Origin: Lunularia cruciata
Taxonomy: Eukaryota; Streptophyta; Marchantiopsida; Lunulariales; Lunulariaceae
Direction of reading: 5' to 3'
NCBI GenBank assembly: GCA_948567375.1
Contig: OX419759.1
Span: forward strand, 52,604,593-52,668,592
Length of the DNA: 64,000 bases
The translations under genes were made by a program, and so were the position numbers. The notes beneath the pieces were generated by a model, which was not told the origin of the DNA, did no database searches, and saw nothing but the letters and a program-made list of their open reading frames with translations. Every line of letters starts with the position of its first letter. Positions within the stretch are counted from its first letter, which is position 1. Of the stretch, positions 1 to 10,834 are shown one piece after another.

Positions 1-290
1 TGATAGATTCTACAAATGAGAGTTTGATGGACTCAGGTATAAACTCTAGATATGAGTCAGTTGTGTGGACGCTGAGTTAAAGTTTGCTTTGAAAACTTGA
101 GGATGCTAGACTCCACGTTGTAGCCCTTCCAAATCGCGTTTAATGGGCCGGATGTACATGTTACCTGCTATGTGGTGATTTTTATTCTTTTTTCATTGTC
201 TTTCTGATTTGACACTTGTGGGTTGGTGGTGCGGAGTATAACAAATCAGTTATGATCAAATTATTTTATTTCTATAAGAAACAGGAAAAT
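1..290. repeat. T-family repeat, terminal part (cut by window start)
   Basis: This stretch matches the end of the T element at 30838-31112 closely, including the shared phrase around 'ggatgctagactcca' and the final AT-rich 'caaattattttatttctata'. A more distant match lies at 13130-13345 and 26010-26225. Only the terminal part is present because the window starts inside the copy. It codes for nothing that I recognise. Confidence 0.75.
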
Positions 291-846
291 CTCATAAAGA
301 TCCGATTCAGAGATAAAAAATACAAAAGAAAATGTCATAATGTAGTTCTTTATTTGGCAAAAAGGATTAAGAATTGAAATTTACGGATGTAGCGGAAGCA
401 AAGGTGGTTTTAAAGGACTCGTTGGATGTAGCGGAAGCAAAGGTGGTTTTAAAGGACTCGTTGGACTCGCATAAAGAATTCACATTACATAAATTACTCG
501 TTGGGTACCGGCGCATTGCCATGGCCATAATTTATTGAAGAAGTATTAAGTAAACGAGATACAATGCTCAAATTATATGTTTCATAGTGATAATATCTAA
601 AAAAATAATCTCTTTTGAAGGATAATATAATCTGTAGCTGTTCCAATCAGATTTTTAGTTGCATGGATATTTATCTTAAATTAGAATCTTATTGATTGAA
701 ATTCAAGGTAAAGTCTCTCTCCGTATGTTAAACATGTCAACAAATCATTTTGAACTATGGAATGTGCTTATCATGTGCTCACAAGTTTGCCTTCGAGTTG
801 GATAGCCTTCGCACTATTCAATTCTCACCCCGTTGCTGTCTTGGAG
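291..846. other. Intergenic, no gene seen
   Basis: AT-rich sequence with no supported coding frame. The only structure I see is the 39 bp tandem duplication at 385-462. The short frame at 757-981 straddles the R1 boundary and is not supported. Confidence 0.5.
385..462. repeat. 39 bp tandem duplication (2 copies)
   Basis: Two identical, adjacent 39 bp units, each beginning 'ggatgtagcggaagcaaagg', with a partial third start ('ggactcg') following. Perfect identity implies a recent duplication. The unit length is a multiple of three, but no long open frame crosses it. Confidence 0.9.
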
Positions 847-2067
847 ATATGGACATGTTTAAAAAAAAAAGTAATTCATGATCCCATATGGCAGGACTCA
901 ATTTTACATAAACCGTACGGAGAAAAAAACAAGAAAATATACTCTCTTGTTTGGTTTGGGAAGGGTAATAGTAAATACTAATATTTTCAGACTTAGTTAA
1001 GACTATAGTCCTTTTTTCCTGCTTTGGCCCCTTTATCTTCTCCCACATCAAATACGTATGTAGAAGCTGTCACTTTGAAATATCATCATGAGTGCAAGCA
1101 AAGGATGATACGAACTACAGTATAAGGCTTTTTATGAAATATTCAAGATACTGAAAGTGAAGTTATTATTAAAAGTTTCGCCATGCCTCATTGGAACCAT
1201 GACAATTCAACCAGATTTTCTTTTATTATATGAAAATGTTGGTTTCCTAGACGAAAAATTGTGAAGACATGTAAATAAATAGTAATATAGTTCTTTATTA
1301 TTTGATATTTAACTTAATGGGTAGAAAATGATTCCAAAAGAAAATAATATTACCATAATATTCGATTTCAGAAAAACCAAAACTAAACCAAAACTAAACC
1401 AAAAATCATATAGAACAAAATCATTCAAATTTTCACAATAATAATTCAATTTGAAGATAATAATTTGTTATCAACATCAAAGTTACACTCTTTCCCAAAG
1501 ACGTACCTTCATTCATTGGTATCTGGATATTAATTACTCAATCTGAAGATGTTAATTTGTTGTTAACAAAAACTCATACTCTTTGCCAAAGATGTATGTT
1601 GTATCCTTCCCCTTTGCTATGTCTTCCCAAATAGATCTTTGTCCAAAAAGTTAGTCTTTGTAAGAACATTGTTGTATTACACTCTTTTTCATGGGAGCAC
1701 ACTCACTAGCTAACTATGGGGTCTATGTAGGAGATTGTATCCAAACTATTGTGGATGATTGTACACACTTGCAATCCAAACTGTCAAGAACTTTGACATC
1801 AATTTACCAAACTTCCTTTTGTATTGGGCAGGGAAAGTGCAACTTAATCTACCATCACACATGCACTCTTGGTTTCTGGTCATCATTTCTAGTATCACCA
1901 AGGACAAATAAATAACTTTTTCAATGAAAGAAAATTGAAGCACAATGCACGCTATCATATTGTGGGTTTTGTAACCCATGAAAAAATAAACTAGTGTGGT
2001 TTATCTAGGTGAAGATGGAGTAGATTGTATGACATATCTTATGGATGAACTATTGACATGTGAAAAA

Positions 2068-2128
<61 letters not shown>

Positions 2129-3604
2129 TATTGGCCACGTGGATTATGGTCTTGTACTCTTTGAGTGCTTGTATGTATATAGATGGTGGAGAGTTGAGAG
2201 AGGGAGGTGTGTTTTAGTTTGAGAAATCTAGAGTGAGAGGAGGATGTGGAGAGTTGTAACAAAGAGCGAGTGTTAGAGTGTTAGAGGAAGCATTTGAGCA
2301 AGAGATGTCCCGGGGTCCTTATTTACCCGTTTCTACATTTTTTTCCCATCAGACTTTAGATTCTATACCATGATGGTTTACGGGATTGGATGGTGGTATG
2401 TTTTGGGGTGGCATTCATGGAGATGATGATGGAAACCTGGATCTTGTTGTCCTTCTATTGTTTACTTATGAGTAAATCTAATATTTGACAATCTATTTAC
2501 TTTTACAGATGGAATATAATCTAATTTTTCTTATGACCTTCAAGATGGAGTTGTGGGGCGCATTTGTCAAAAAGTGAACAAACTAAATGACAAAATTACA
2601 ACAAATTGGGTACAAGAGTGGAAGTATGGAGTCTTTAAGGACCAAAGGAGTTTGGGGAAGGCAGTCAAGGAGAGCATACTATGGTTGGAGAGAGGAGTTG
2701 ATAGGCTATAGTTTGGAGACTAAAATTGAGTAATTTGAGTCAATTTTTTGAGAGATATTATTGATTGGATCAAGGAGGTAGAATTCATATTGAGGAGCAC
2801 AAGATAGAAAATTTTGAGAGCTATGTGAAACATTTAATGATCTATTAAAAGGGTTAGAGAGTAGACAAAGTGCTTATAGTGCTAAGCTCAAGAAAGTTTA
2901 GGGTTTGATCTATCTCAAATCATATATGGTCAATTGAAATTGGAGCTCTTGAAAGTGAGGTGTTGGAGATGAGATGCTAATCAAGTTCAAAACTTTGGTC
3001 ACTCCTTAAGTTGTAGTTTGAATTATCTCATAAAAATTTCCAGTATTGTTGGTAGTTAGGGCTTGTACTTATACACAAAGGTTTTATATGAATTACTCAA
3101 ATTGATAATTTAGGGTCTTGGATCAAGCATACTTGGGTTTAAAGAGCTCAAAAATAAACTCAACTCAAGAATTGATTCATATCTAGGATTGGGGTTAGAT
3201 AAGATTTGGTAGAGCATTTCATAAGCTTGGTAGAGCATTTCTATCTTGTATCATGATTCAGTGTCAATCCTACTATTTGTGTGATTATGATTGGGTATTT
3301 TAGATTGCTAGAGTATTTTTTAGTATTAATTGTTTCTCTGATCTAGAAATATGGGGAAAGTTACCAACAACCAAGAGCAATCTCTAAATTAAGGATTTTG
3401 AAATAACCGGAGAAATTACAAAAAAAGAGTCAAAGTTTGAGAGCTTTTCAAGGGAGCTATAGTGATCATATTGTAGCTTATTTTCTATGATTGGAAAGCT
3501 TATCTTAAAATAGGCTTTCTATGGAATTCTAGAGCTTTTGAATCCATGTCACAAATAGAAAGTTATGCCTATTTGATTTACATAGGATTTTCCCATCATA
3601 AAGA
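847..3604. repeat. R1 repeat, copy 1
   Basis: About 2.75 kb closely matching 4237-6870 in the same orientation. Related pieces lie at 47933-49250 and 54576-55290, with an inverted piece at 18866-19915. It has the look of retroelement LTR/leader sequence: purine-rich stretches near 2200-2300, then the phrase near 2370-2430 and a short frame starting MELWCAF. I cannot assign exact LTR ends or a target-site duplication. The short frames inside are broken and not treated as genes. Confidence 0.75.
2070..2127. repeat. (AT)n microsatellite, about 29 units
   Basis: An uninterrupted alternating TA run of about 58 bp inside R1 copy 1. The matching site in R1 copy 2 (near 5428-5441) has only about seven units, so the run expanded after the two copies diverged. 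It produces a spurious Tyr-Ile repeat frame. Confidence 0.95.
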
Positions 3605-4236
3605 CCCTCAAGCCATCCTTGAGGGTAAGTGTCTATGGGAGAATCCTTAGTGGAATTACAACGAGCTACAGGAATCCTGACTACACTTCCTCCCCAAGCC
3701 AAGTAAATGGCCAGCTGTGCAAGGATTGTACCATTGCTCCCCTTCCTTCCATAGTATCCAGTATTCCCCACTATGGGCCTGGACTAACCCGCCAGTACTC
3801 CATAAGAAGTGGGAGTTACGGGAAGGACATTGTTGCCAGGAGAAGGAAACAAAAATAATAGCGCCAGTAGCCCCAAATCCCCAAAGTTACAACAACAAGG
3901 TCACCAGCCAAGGAACGGCTGTGCTACATTTTTACACTCATTATCAATGAGTGTAAAAATATGGGCAGCACAGTGGAGGCTACTCATATAATGGATGTGA
4001 TGGAATTGGTGGGAGAGGATGAGCCTCCTGTTCTACAAAGGAAGCTTACAATTCTGAATCTACTAGAGGAAGGGATGAGTTAGATAAGTCCCTATCAATC
4101 TGAAGAACAACATTGATAGTTGGGGGAACAATACTAGACCTTCTATGGGAGCCAAGATTGTTATGGGACCCAAAACTATGGTTGAGAGAACAGAAGGGAA
4201 GTGCCTCCAAAAGCTGGGAATAGGCCGGGGGTCCCG
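3605..4236. repeat. R2 repeat, copy 1
   Basis: About 630 bp matching 55805-56425, starting 'ctcaagccatccttgagggt'. It sits exactly between the two direct R1 copies and replaces the R1 sequence that would normally continue at this point. Several overlapping short frames exist on both strands, but none is kept between the two copies, so I treat it as non-coding repeat DNA. Confidence 0.75.
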
Positions 4237-7200
4237 GGATATGGACCTGTTTTAAAAAAAAAGTAGCTCATGATCCCATATGGCAGGACTCAATTTTACA
4301 CAAACCGTACGGAGAAAAAAACAAGAAAGTTTACTCTCTTGTTTGGGAAGTGTAATAGCAAATACTAATATTTTTAGACTGAGTTTAGACTATAGTCTCT
4401 ATCATGCTTAGGCCCCTTTATCTTCTCCCACATCAAATACATATGTCAAAGCTGTCACATTGAAATATCATCATGAAGTGCAAGCAGAGGATGCTATGAG
4501 CTACAGTCCAAAGCTTTTAATGAAATATTCGAGCGACTGAAAGTGAAGTTATTTGTGAAAGTCAAGCAGGTAGCCATGCCTTTTTGGCCCATGACAATTC
4601 AACCAGATTTTCTTTTATTATATGAAACTTTTGGTTTCCTAGACGGAAAATTGTGAAGACATGTAATTGAATAGTAATAAAGTTCTTTATTATTTGATAT
4701 TTAACTTAGTGGGTAGAAAAAGATTCCAAAAGAAAATAATATTACCACAAAATTCTATTTCAGAAAAAAAAAAAACTAAATGGACAGTCATATAGAATAA
4801 AATCATTCATAATAGTTCAATTTGAAAACACTAATTTGTTATCAGCAACAAAGTTACAATCTTTCCCAACGGAGTATCTAGATAATAATGAAATGACTCA
4901 ATCTGAAGATGTTAATTTTTTGTTAACAAAAACTCACAATATTTGCCAAAGATGTATGTTCTATCCTCCCCTTTGCTCATGTCTTCCCAAAAAGATCTTT
5001 GTCCAAAAAGTTAGTCTTTGTAAGAACATTATTGTATTACACTCTTCTTTATGGTAATACCTTGAATAGCTGACAATGGGGTCTATGTAGGAGATTGTAT
5101 CCAAACTATCATGGATGATTGTACAAACTTGCAATCCAAATTGTCAAGAACTTTGACATCAATTTACCAAACTTCCTTTTGTATTTGGTAGGGAAAGTGC
5201 AACTTAACCTACCATCACACACGCAGTCTTGGTTTCTAGTCATCACTTCCTATATCACCAAGGAAAAATAAATAACTCTTTTAATGAAAGAAAATCTAAT
5301 CACAATGCAGGCTATAGTGTTGTGGTTTTATAATCCATGAAAAAGTAAACTAGTGTAGTTTATCTCCGTGAAGATGGAAATGGTTGTATGACTGATCTTA
5401 TGGATAAGTTATTGCCATGTGAACAATCTATATATATATGTACACGATTGGCCACATGGATTATGGTCTTGTCCTCTTTGAGTGCTCTTGTGTATATGGA
5501 TGGTGGAGAGTGGAGAGAGGGAGATATGTTTTAGTTTGATGAATATAGAGCGAGAGGAGGATGTTGAGAGTTGTAGCAAAGAGGGAGCATTAGAGTGTGA
5601 GAGAAAGCATTTGAGCAAGAGATGTACCATGGTCCCAATGTGCCAATCCCAAATCCTTTTCTCATCAGATTTTAGATTCTACGTCGTGATGGCTCACGGG
5701 ATTGGATGGTGGCATGTTTCGGGGTGGCATTCATGGAGTAGATGATGAAAAACTTGGATCTTGTCATCCTTCTACTGTTTACTTATGAGTAAATCAATAT
5801 TTGACATTCTATGTACTTTTACATATGGAGTTGTGGTGCACATTTGTCAAAAAGGGAAAGAACTAAATAACAAAATTGCAACAAATTGGGTACAAGAGGG
5901 GAAGTATGGAGTTTTTAAGGACCAGAGGAGTTTGTGGAGGGCAGTCAAGGAGAGAAGACTATGGTTGGAGAGAGGACTTAATAGGCTATAGTTTGGAGAC
6001 TAAAATTGAGTAATTTGAGTAAATCTTTTGAGAGATATCAAAGTTTGAATCAAGGGGGGTAAAATTCATACCAAGGACCACACGATAAAAAATTTGGAGA
6101 GCTATGTGAAACATTTCATGATGTATTAAAAGGGTAGAAAAAGAGAGTAGAGAGTAGAAAAAGTATTTATAGTGCTTAGCTCAAGAAATTTTAGGGTTTT
6201 TGATCTATATCAAATCAGATCTGGTCAATTGAAGTTGGAGCTGCCCAAAGTGAGATGTTGGAGATGAGATGCTAATGATGTTTAAAACTTTGGCCACTCC
6301 TTAATTTATAGTTTGAATTATCTCATAAAATTTTTTAGTATTGTTGGTAGTTAGGGCTTATACTTATATACAAAGGTCTCATAGGAATTACTCAAATTGA
6401 TAATTTAGTATCTTGGATCAAGCATACTTAGGTCTATGTAGCTCAAACTTTAATCCAATTCAAGAATTGATTCATATCTAGGGTTGGGGTTAGATTAGGC
6501 TTGGTAGAGCATTTTTATCTCCTATCATGATTGAGTGTCAGTTCTCCTACTTGTGTGATTATGATTGATTATTTTAGATTTAGAATATTTTTTAGTATTT
6601 ATTGTTTTTATGATCTAGAAATACATGGAAAGTTACTAGGAACCAAGAGCAAACTCTAAACCAAGGATTTTAAAATACGAGTGGAAATTATAGAAAAAGA
6701 GTCAAAGTTTAAGAGCTTATCAAGGGAGACATAATGATCATATTGTGGCTTATTTTAAATAATTGGAAAGCTATCTTATAGGCTTCCTATTGTATTCTAG
6801 AGCTTCTGAATCCAAGTCACAAATAGAAAGTAACACCCATTTGATTTACATAGGATTTTTCCATTATAAAGACTTAGAAGTTTCTCAATTGGATTAGTAA
6901 TTGGTTAAAATGTAAAATATAGATAGAAGGAAGCTTGGAGTACAAGTTGAAATTGGCTGGAAGACACAGAACAAAGGCTTTGAAGCTCATTTCCAGCAAA
7001 AGCAAGGAGAGTTCTTGTTGAATTCTTGTGATTGGATATTCTCCATGCTTGTATGCTTGTTTGTACACCTAGTTGGTTGGATTGGTATGCGGGCATTGCA
7101 CTTAGGTTCTTTCCTTGTAAGAATGCTATTTATTTCTCCTTGGGAATGCTAGAGTGATGACCAATAGACTAGGAGTGCATGCTATGAGAATAAGTTAGGT

Positions 7201-7439
7201 TGCCCATTACTACCCTACTTGATAGCAAGAATACCAAAACCTAGAGTGAAGAGTTCTCTTGCTTGGATTCCATGCATGCTCAAACTAGTAGGACAGATTT
7301 ATATATAACCTTTCATCTATAGGCTCCACAAATAGCCACCTTTTTGTGTTCCCAAAGAGAGAATGGCAAAGTATGAGAACACTTACAACCCACACTAACT
7401 TGGTGATCCAAGCTAGTCTTTTTATATCATATTTATCCT
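4237..7439. repeat. R1 repeat, copy 2, running into a gypsy remnant
   Basis: Direct copy of 847-3604 at an offset of about 3.39 kb, then continuing through 6880-7439. That continuation is also found at 48690-49250 and partly at 54780-55180. It lies downstream, in the minus-strand sense, of the gypsy reverse transcriptase fragment, so it may be the 3' untranslated/LTR part of that element. No intact gene. Confidence 0.7.
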
Positions 7440-7442
7440 GTA

Positions 7443-7772
7443 TTGGGACGTTGTAGGTGTGTTACAAAGGCCAAATGGCATATAATTTTATGCATACATA
7501 CCTGAATTAATTGTCAAGGTGATTTTTTTCTTACTTTCTTCATGAATGGATACTTTATTGTATCTTGAAAAGCCATCCAAGAAGTTATAAAAAACATAAC
7601 CGATTACTTGATCAAGAATAACATTTGTAAATGGTAAGGGATGATGATGCTTCTTGTGACTGCATTTAATTTTAAAAAATTGTGATATATTCTCTAATAC
7701 AGTTTTCCAAGGAATGATGTCTTGGTATTCCCCATAGAGCAATCCATAGTCTTTGTATTCATCCAAATACAC
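7443..7772 (-). pseudogene. Gypsy reverse transcriptase fragment
   Basis: A 94-residue open stretch matching the N-terminal half of Ty3/gypsy RT: 'PLPFTNVILDQVIGYVFYNF' followed by the LDGFSRYNKV block. After a frame change comes MPFGLCNTP (RT motif before the fingers/palm). It lacks the catalytic YxDD and everything downstream. It cannot give a working polymerase. Confidence 0.85.
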
Positions 7773-8154
7773 ATCCCGTTGAAATCTTCAAGACCTTTGT
7801 TTCCTCTAGGAATAGGTCTTGGAAATTGTTAGGATTTATAATACACTTCACATGAATCATATGCTTATTCCTAACATAACCAAATTTTGCCATTGTTCAT
7901 CTTTGTAGACAATATTGTCTTCAGCTTTGCAACTCCCTTCTCCTTCATCTTCCTCTATCTCATAACACTCAAAAAATAGTTCTAGTGTCTTCTTGCAAAG
8001 ACAGATCAAAAGATAGGCATGTCTCCTTCTTTAGACAACTGCATTTTCCCAATATGTGGTATTGTCTTTCAAGACACCATGATAAAATCTTGATTTGATT
8101 TCCTAAGGTCTTCATACCGTAGCTTGTGCTAGTATCAATTGATGCTCATGAGAG

Positions 8155-8480
8155 CACCATATAACCAAGGTGTCCAATTAGTAATGGATACCCTATCTTC
8201 ATCACCAGCTTAAGAACAACATAGCTCAACCTAAAGGGAACTCCACCAATAGTGGTTACTACATTGGAGATTTGTCCTAAACATCTGCTTAGGGTTTGAT
8301 CCACAAAATGTCAGATGCAAGGAATCAATTTCAATTCCAAGAATCTATGAGTAAAATCTTCTATCATTGCATTAAAAATTTATCCCACATCAATACTAAA
8401 AAATATTATGACACAACTTGAAATCTCCGCTTTGTTTTATGGTGAGCGCAAGTCTTACTCCTCTTTTTAATAAACAATAG
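8155..8480 (-). pseudogene. Gypsy aspartic protease region, broken
   Basis: Minus-strand translation carries the block 'VTTIGGVPFRLSYVALWLV', typical of the retropepsin domain of plant gypsy elements. It is open in the copy at 49971-50255 and split by a frameshift at 21174-21486. Here stop codons interrupt it. The catalytic D-T/S-G triad is not preserved in any copy; the position reads like IEDFAH. Confidence 0.65.
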
Positions 8481-10100
8481 GTAACCTCTTCCTCTTTGCA
8501 CACTTGGTTCATTTGAGAGCAAAAGCAAGCTATTTTTTGTACAACTTGTGGTCCTCTCAAAATTGCTTAAAGGAGACATTTAGTTTTATGGAAGCTTAAT
8601 CAACTAAAATATTATATTTTAGAACCCTAGGTAAATATATGATGGGCTTTGGTTCTTCTCCACCTTTGGGATATCTACCCTTGACATAGAACTCAACAAA
8701 ACTCTTTCTTATTTGAGAATTGTAATGGGTGGGAGCTCTTTTGGAGACATACTTGTAGCCAATTCATTGGTCAATGCTCTACTTGTCTCCTCCTGCGATA
8801 GCATTTCAATTTTCCTTGAATATTTGCAAGGAAAGAAGGTAGAGATGAATCTGGTGGCTCTAGTTTCTGAAAACTGTTTGTGCTTTGATTTTTGGCATCC
8901 TTAAGTATGATATAGTTACTATTTGCCTTGATATTATTTTATTTCTTTAAGAGTATGTCTTTTTTCTCTCATTGTCAAACCTTTGGTTCTGAAGATGAGG
9001 AAGAATCTGAAGAGAGAACTACTTTTTTGTCTTCTTTCTTGACCTTGTTGGGACATGCTGATTCTCTTGGTCAAATAAAATCCCTTTCTCAATTAATGAA
9101 ATTGGTGTAGATCCAATTTCTTCAATAGTTACACAATGTATGTTGTATCCATCTTTGTTGACGATGACATATGAACAAAACAAACCTAGTGTCTTCATGA
9201 TGGTGGTTGAGGATAGTTCGAAACAACTTGCTCTTATGCTTTACAATTCAAACATATATTTATTTATAGAAATATATGGTTCGCATTTGGGTTCCATTCG
9301 CAAGTTAGCATTTGGGTTCCATTCACTTTGGTGCACAATGCCGAAGAGCTCTAAAATTGTAATAGGCTTCATGATTCAAATTCTATCTTGGTGGTATGAT
9401 CCTTCAACATGGAAAAATACTACCATTACTCTCTTGGCACAAACCTTAATGAGACATAGAAAATAGGAAATATTACTAGGAACCTTTTGAACCACAAACA
9501 TTGATTTTTCTTTTTCCACAAAATATTCTTGTGTTTCTCAAACAAGAACCTAATCAATCTTTTATACAAGATATGATGGCAAAGTTGTTAAACACTTAGT
9601 ATTGGCATGGCCTAGTATAATGCAGGTACTACACCAAATTTATGTAGATGAGTATGAAGGTAATCTCATTCATTTGTTTCCACAAACTATGTTGACTTTA
9701 AAGTAAGCTATCTTTAATGAGCTCCTCCAACTTATTGTCCATTTTCTCAAAGGCCTTTGGAGCTACCATAAGTTTATTTCTTCCTCGTCCTTTTTTCTCT
9801 CTTTGGTGCTCCCATTCATCTTAAGATGAAGATGACCTTCATAAAGAGAAACTACTAGAGGAACTCAAATGAATGAAAAATAGTAACCTTTGTGAAGACT
9901 TCTTCTTCTTATTGCTTCTCCACCTTTCATGTAATACCATTAGCTATTATCTAGATGTGGAAATTTGCATGGTAATATTTTGAATGATATTATATATGAT
10001 GGTCTAAATGGATCAGATAGACATGTTACCAAAATAGTACTTTCAGTAATAGTGTAGAGGTCTAAAACATAATAGAAACTTCAAAGCCAATTTTGGAGGC

Positions 10101-10834
10101 CTAAATGGCTGAATTAGGCCTCAACGAATGGTCAGCCCCCTCTATGATAGACAATGCGGTCATCAAGGGGAAATTGAAAGGGGTGGAGTTCACTAACATG
10201 TCACCAATCCATGTATCTGATTCAAGGTGCAACTCCCTTTGAGTAGATACTCTTTGCCAAGGTGTTCCTTTGGGGCCTTGGAGGAATTTCGAGGCCGTTT
10301 GGGCTATGGGTAAGTGAATATGAAGGCCGGGTTACTACTCAAGCCTGAAGCAGTCCTCACGTTTGAGATTTAAGAGGTTTGATCCAATTCCATTTGAGAT
10401 TTGCTTCCACGTGTGGAGAACAACCTCAACTCGTTCTAGTTTTGTACTCTTTTTCTTAAGGCAATAAAATAGGGTGACTGCACTTGAGACGAGTGTCGAT
10501 TAGGGTAACACTTATTTGACGCTCTACTCTCGTTTGATCTCTTCCTTTTCCATCATGAATTGTATGGATTTGTGATTCTTACTTTCAACCTGGAACCTCA
10601 AGAAATCGAGTGTATAGTTTTTGAAATTTCTATCAAAAGACAATCCATACATCCTTCTTTGCTCTAAATTCCAAATGATGTAACAACTGATAATTGGAAA
10701 CAGAATAAGGGACTTTTCTCAAGGTGGAAGCGTGGTAGAGAGTATTACTTCATGTAAAAATATGAAACTTGGCATAAAGACATTCAGTTGCAATGAGACT
10801 TGAAATTAGAATGTCTCTCACGATAAAAATTAAA
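10101..10834. repeat. Repeat DNA shared with 23060-23780
   Basis: Non-coding linker between the gypsy remnant and the T element. It is nearly identical to 23060-23780 because the whole 8155-13412 block is duplicated. Nothing recognisable as a gene or structural RNA. Confidence 0.6.

Larger units (their letters stand above)
7440..10100 (-). mobile_element. Ty3/gypsy retrotransposon remnant (gag-protease-RT, decayed)
   Basis: On the minus strand the order is a decayed gag/linker zone (about 10100-8490), protease (about 8480-8155) and the N-terminal part of reverse transcriptase (7772-7443), which is the gypsy order. The RT part has the motif 'FLDGFSRYNKVSIHEE', then 'MPFGLCNTPTT' in a shifted frame at about 7443-7480. 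The RT ends right after MPFGL: palm motif YxDD, RNase H and integrase are all missing. Stops and frameshifts are frequent. The same truncated structure recurs at 47933-50976, and the protease-gag part recurs at 21213-23080. Confidence 0.8.

Noticed and set aside
1996-2217. Open frame with long Tyr-Ile repeat
   Set aside because: It is produced by the (AT)n microsatellite and is absent from the matching R1 copy.
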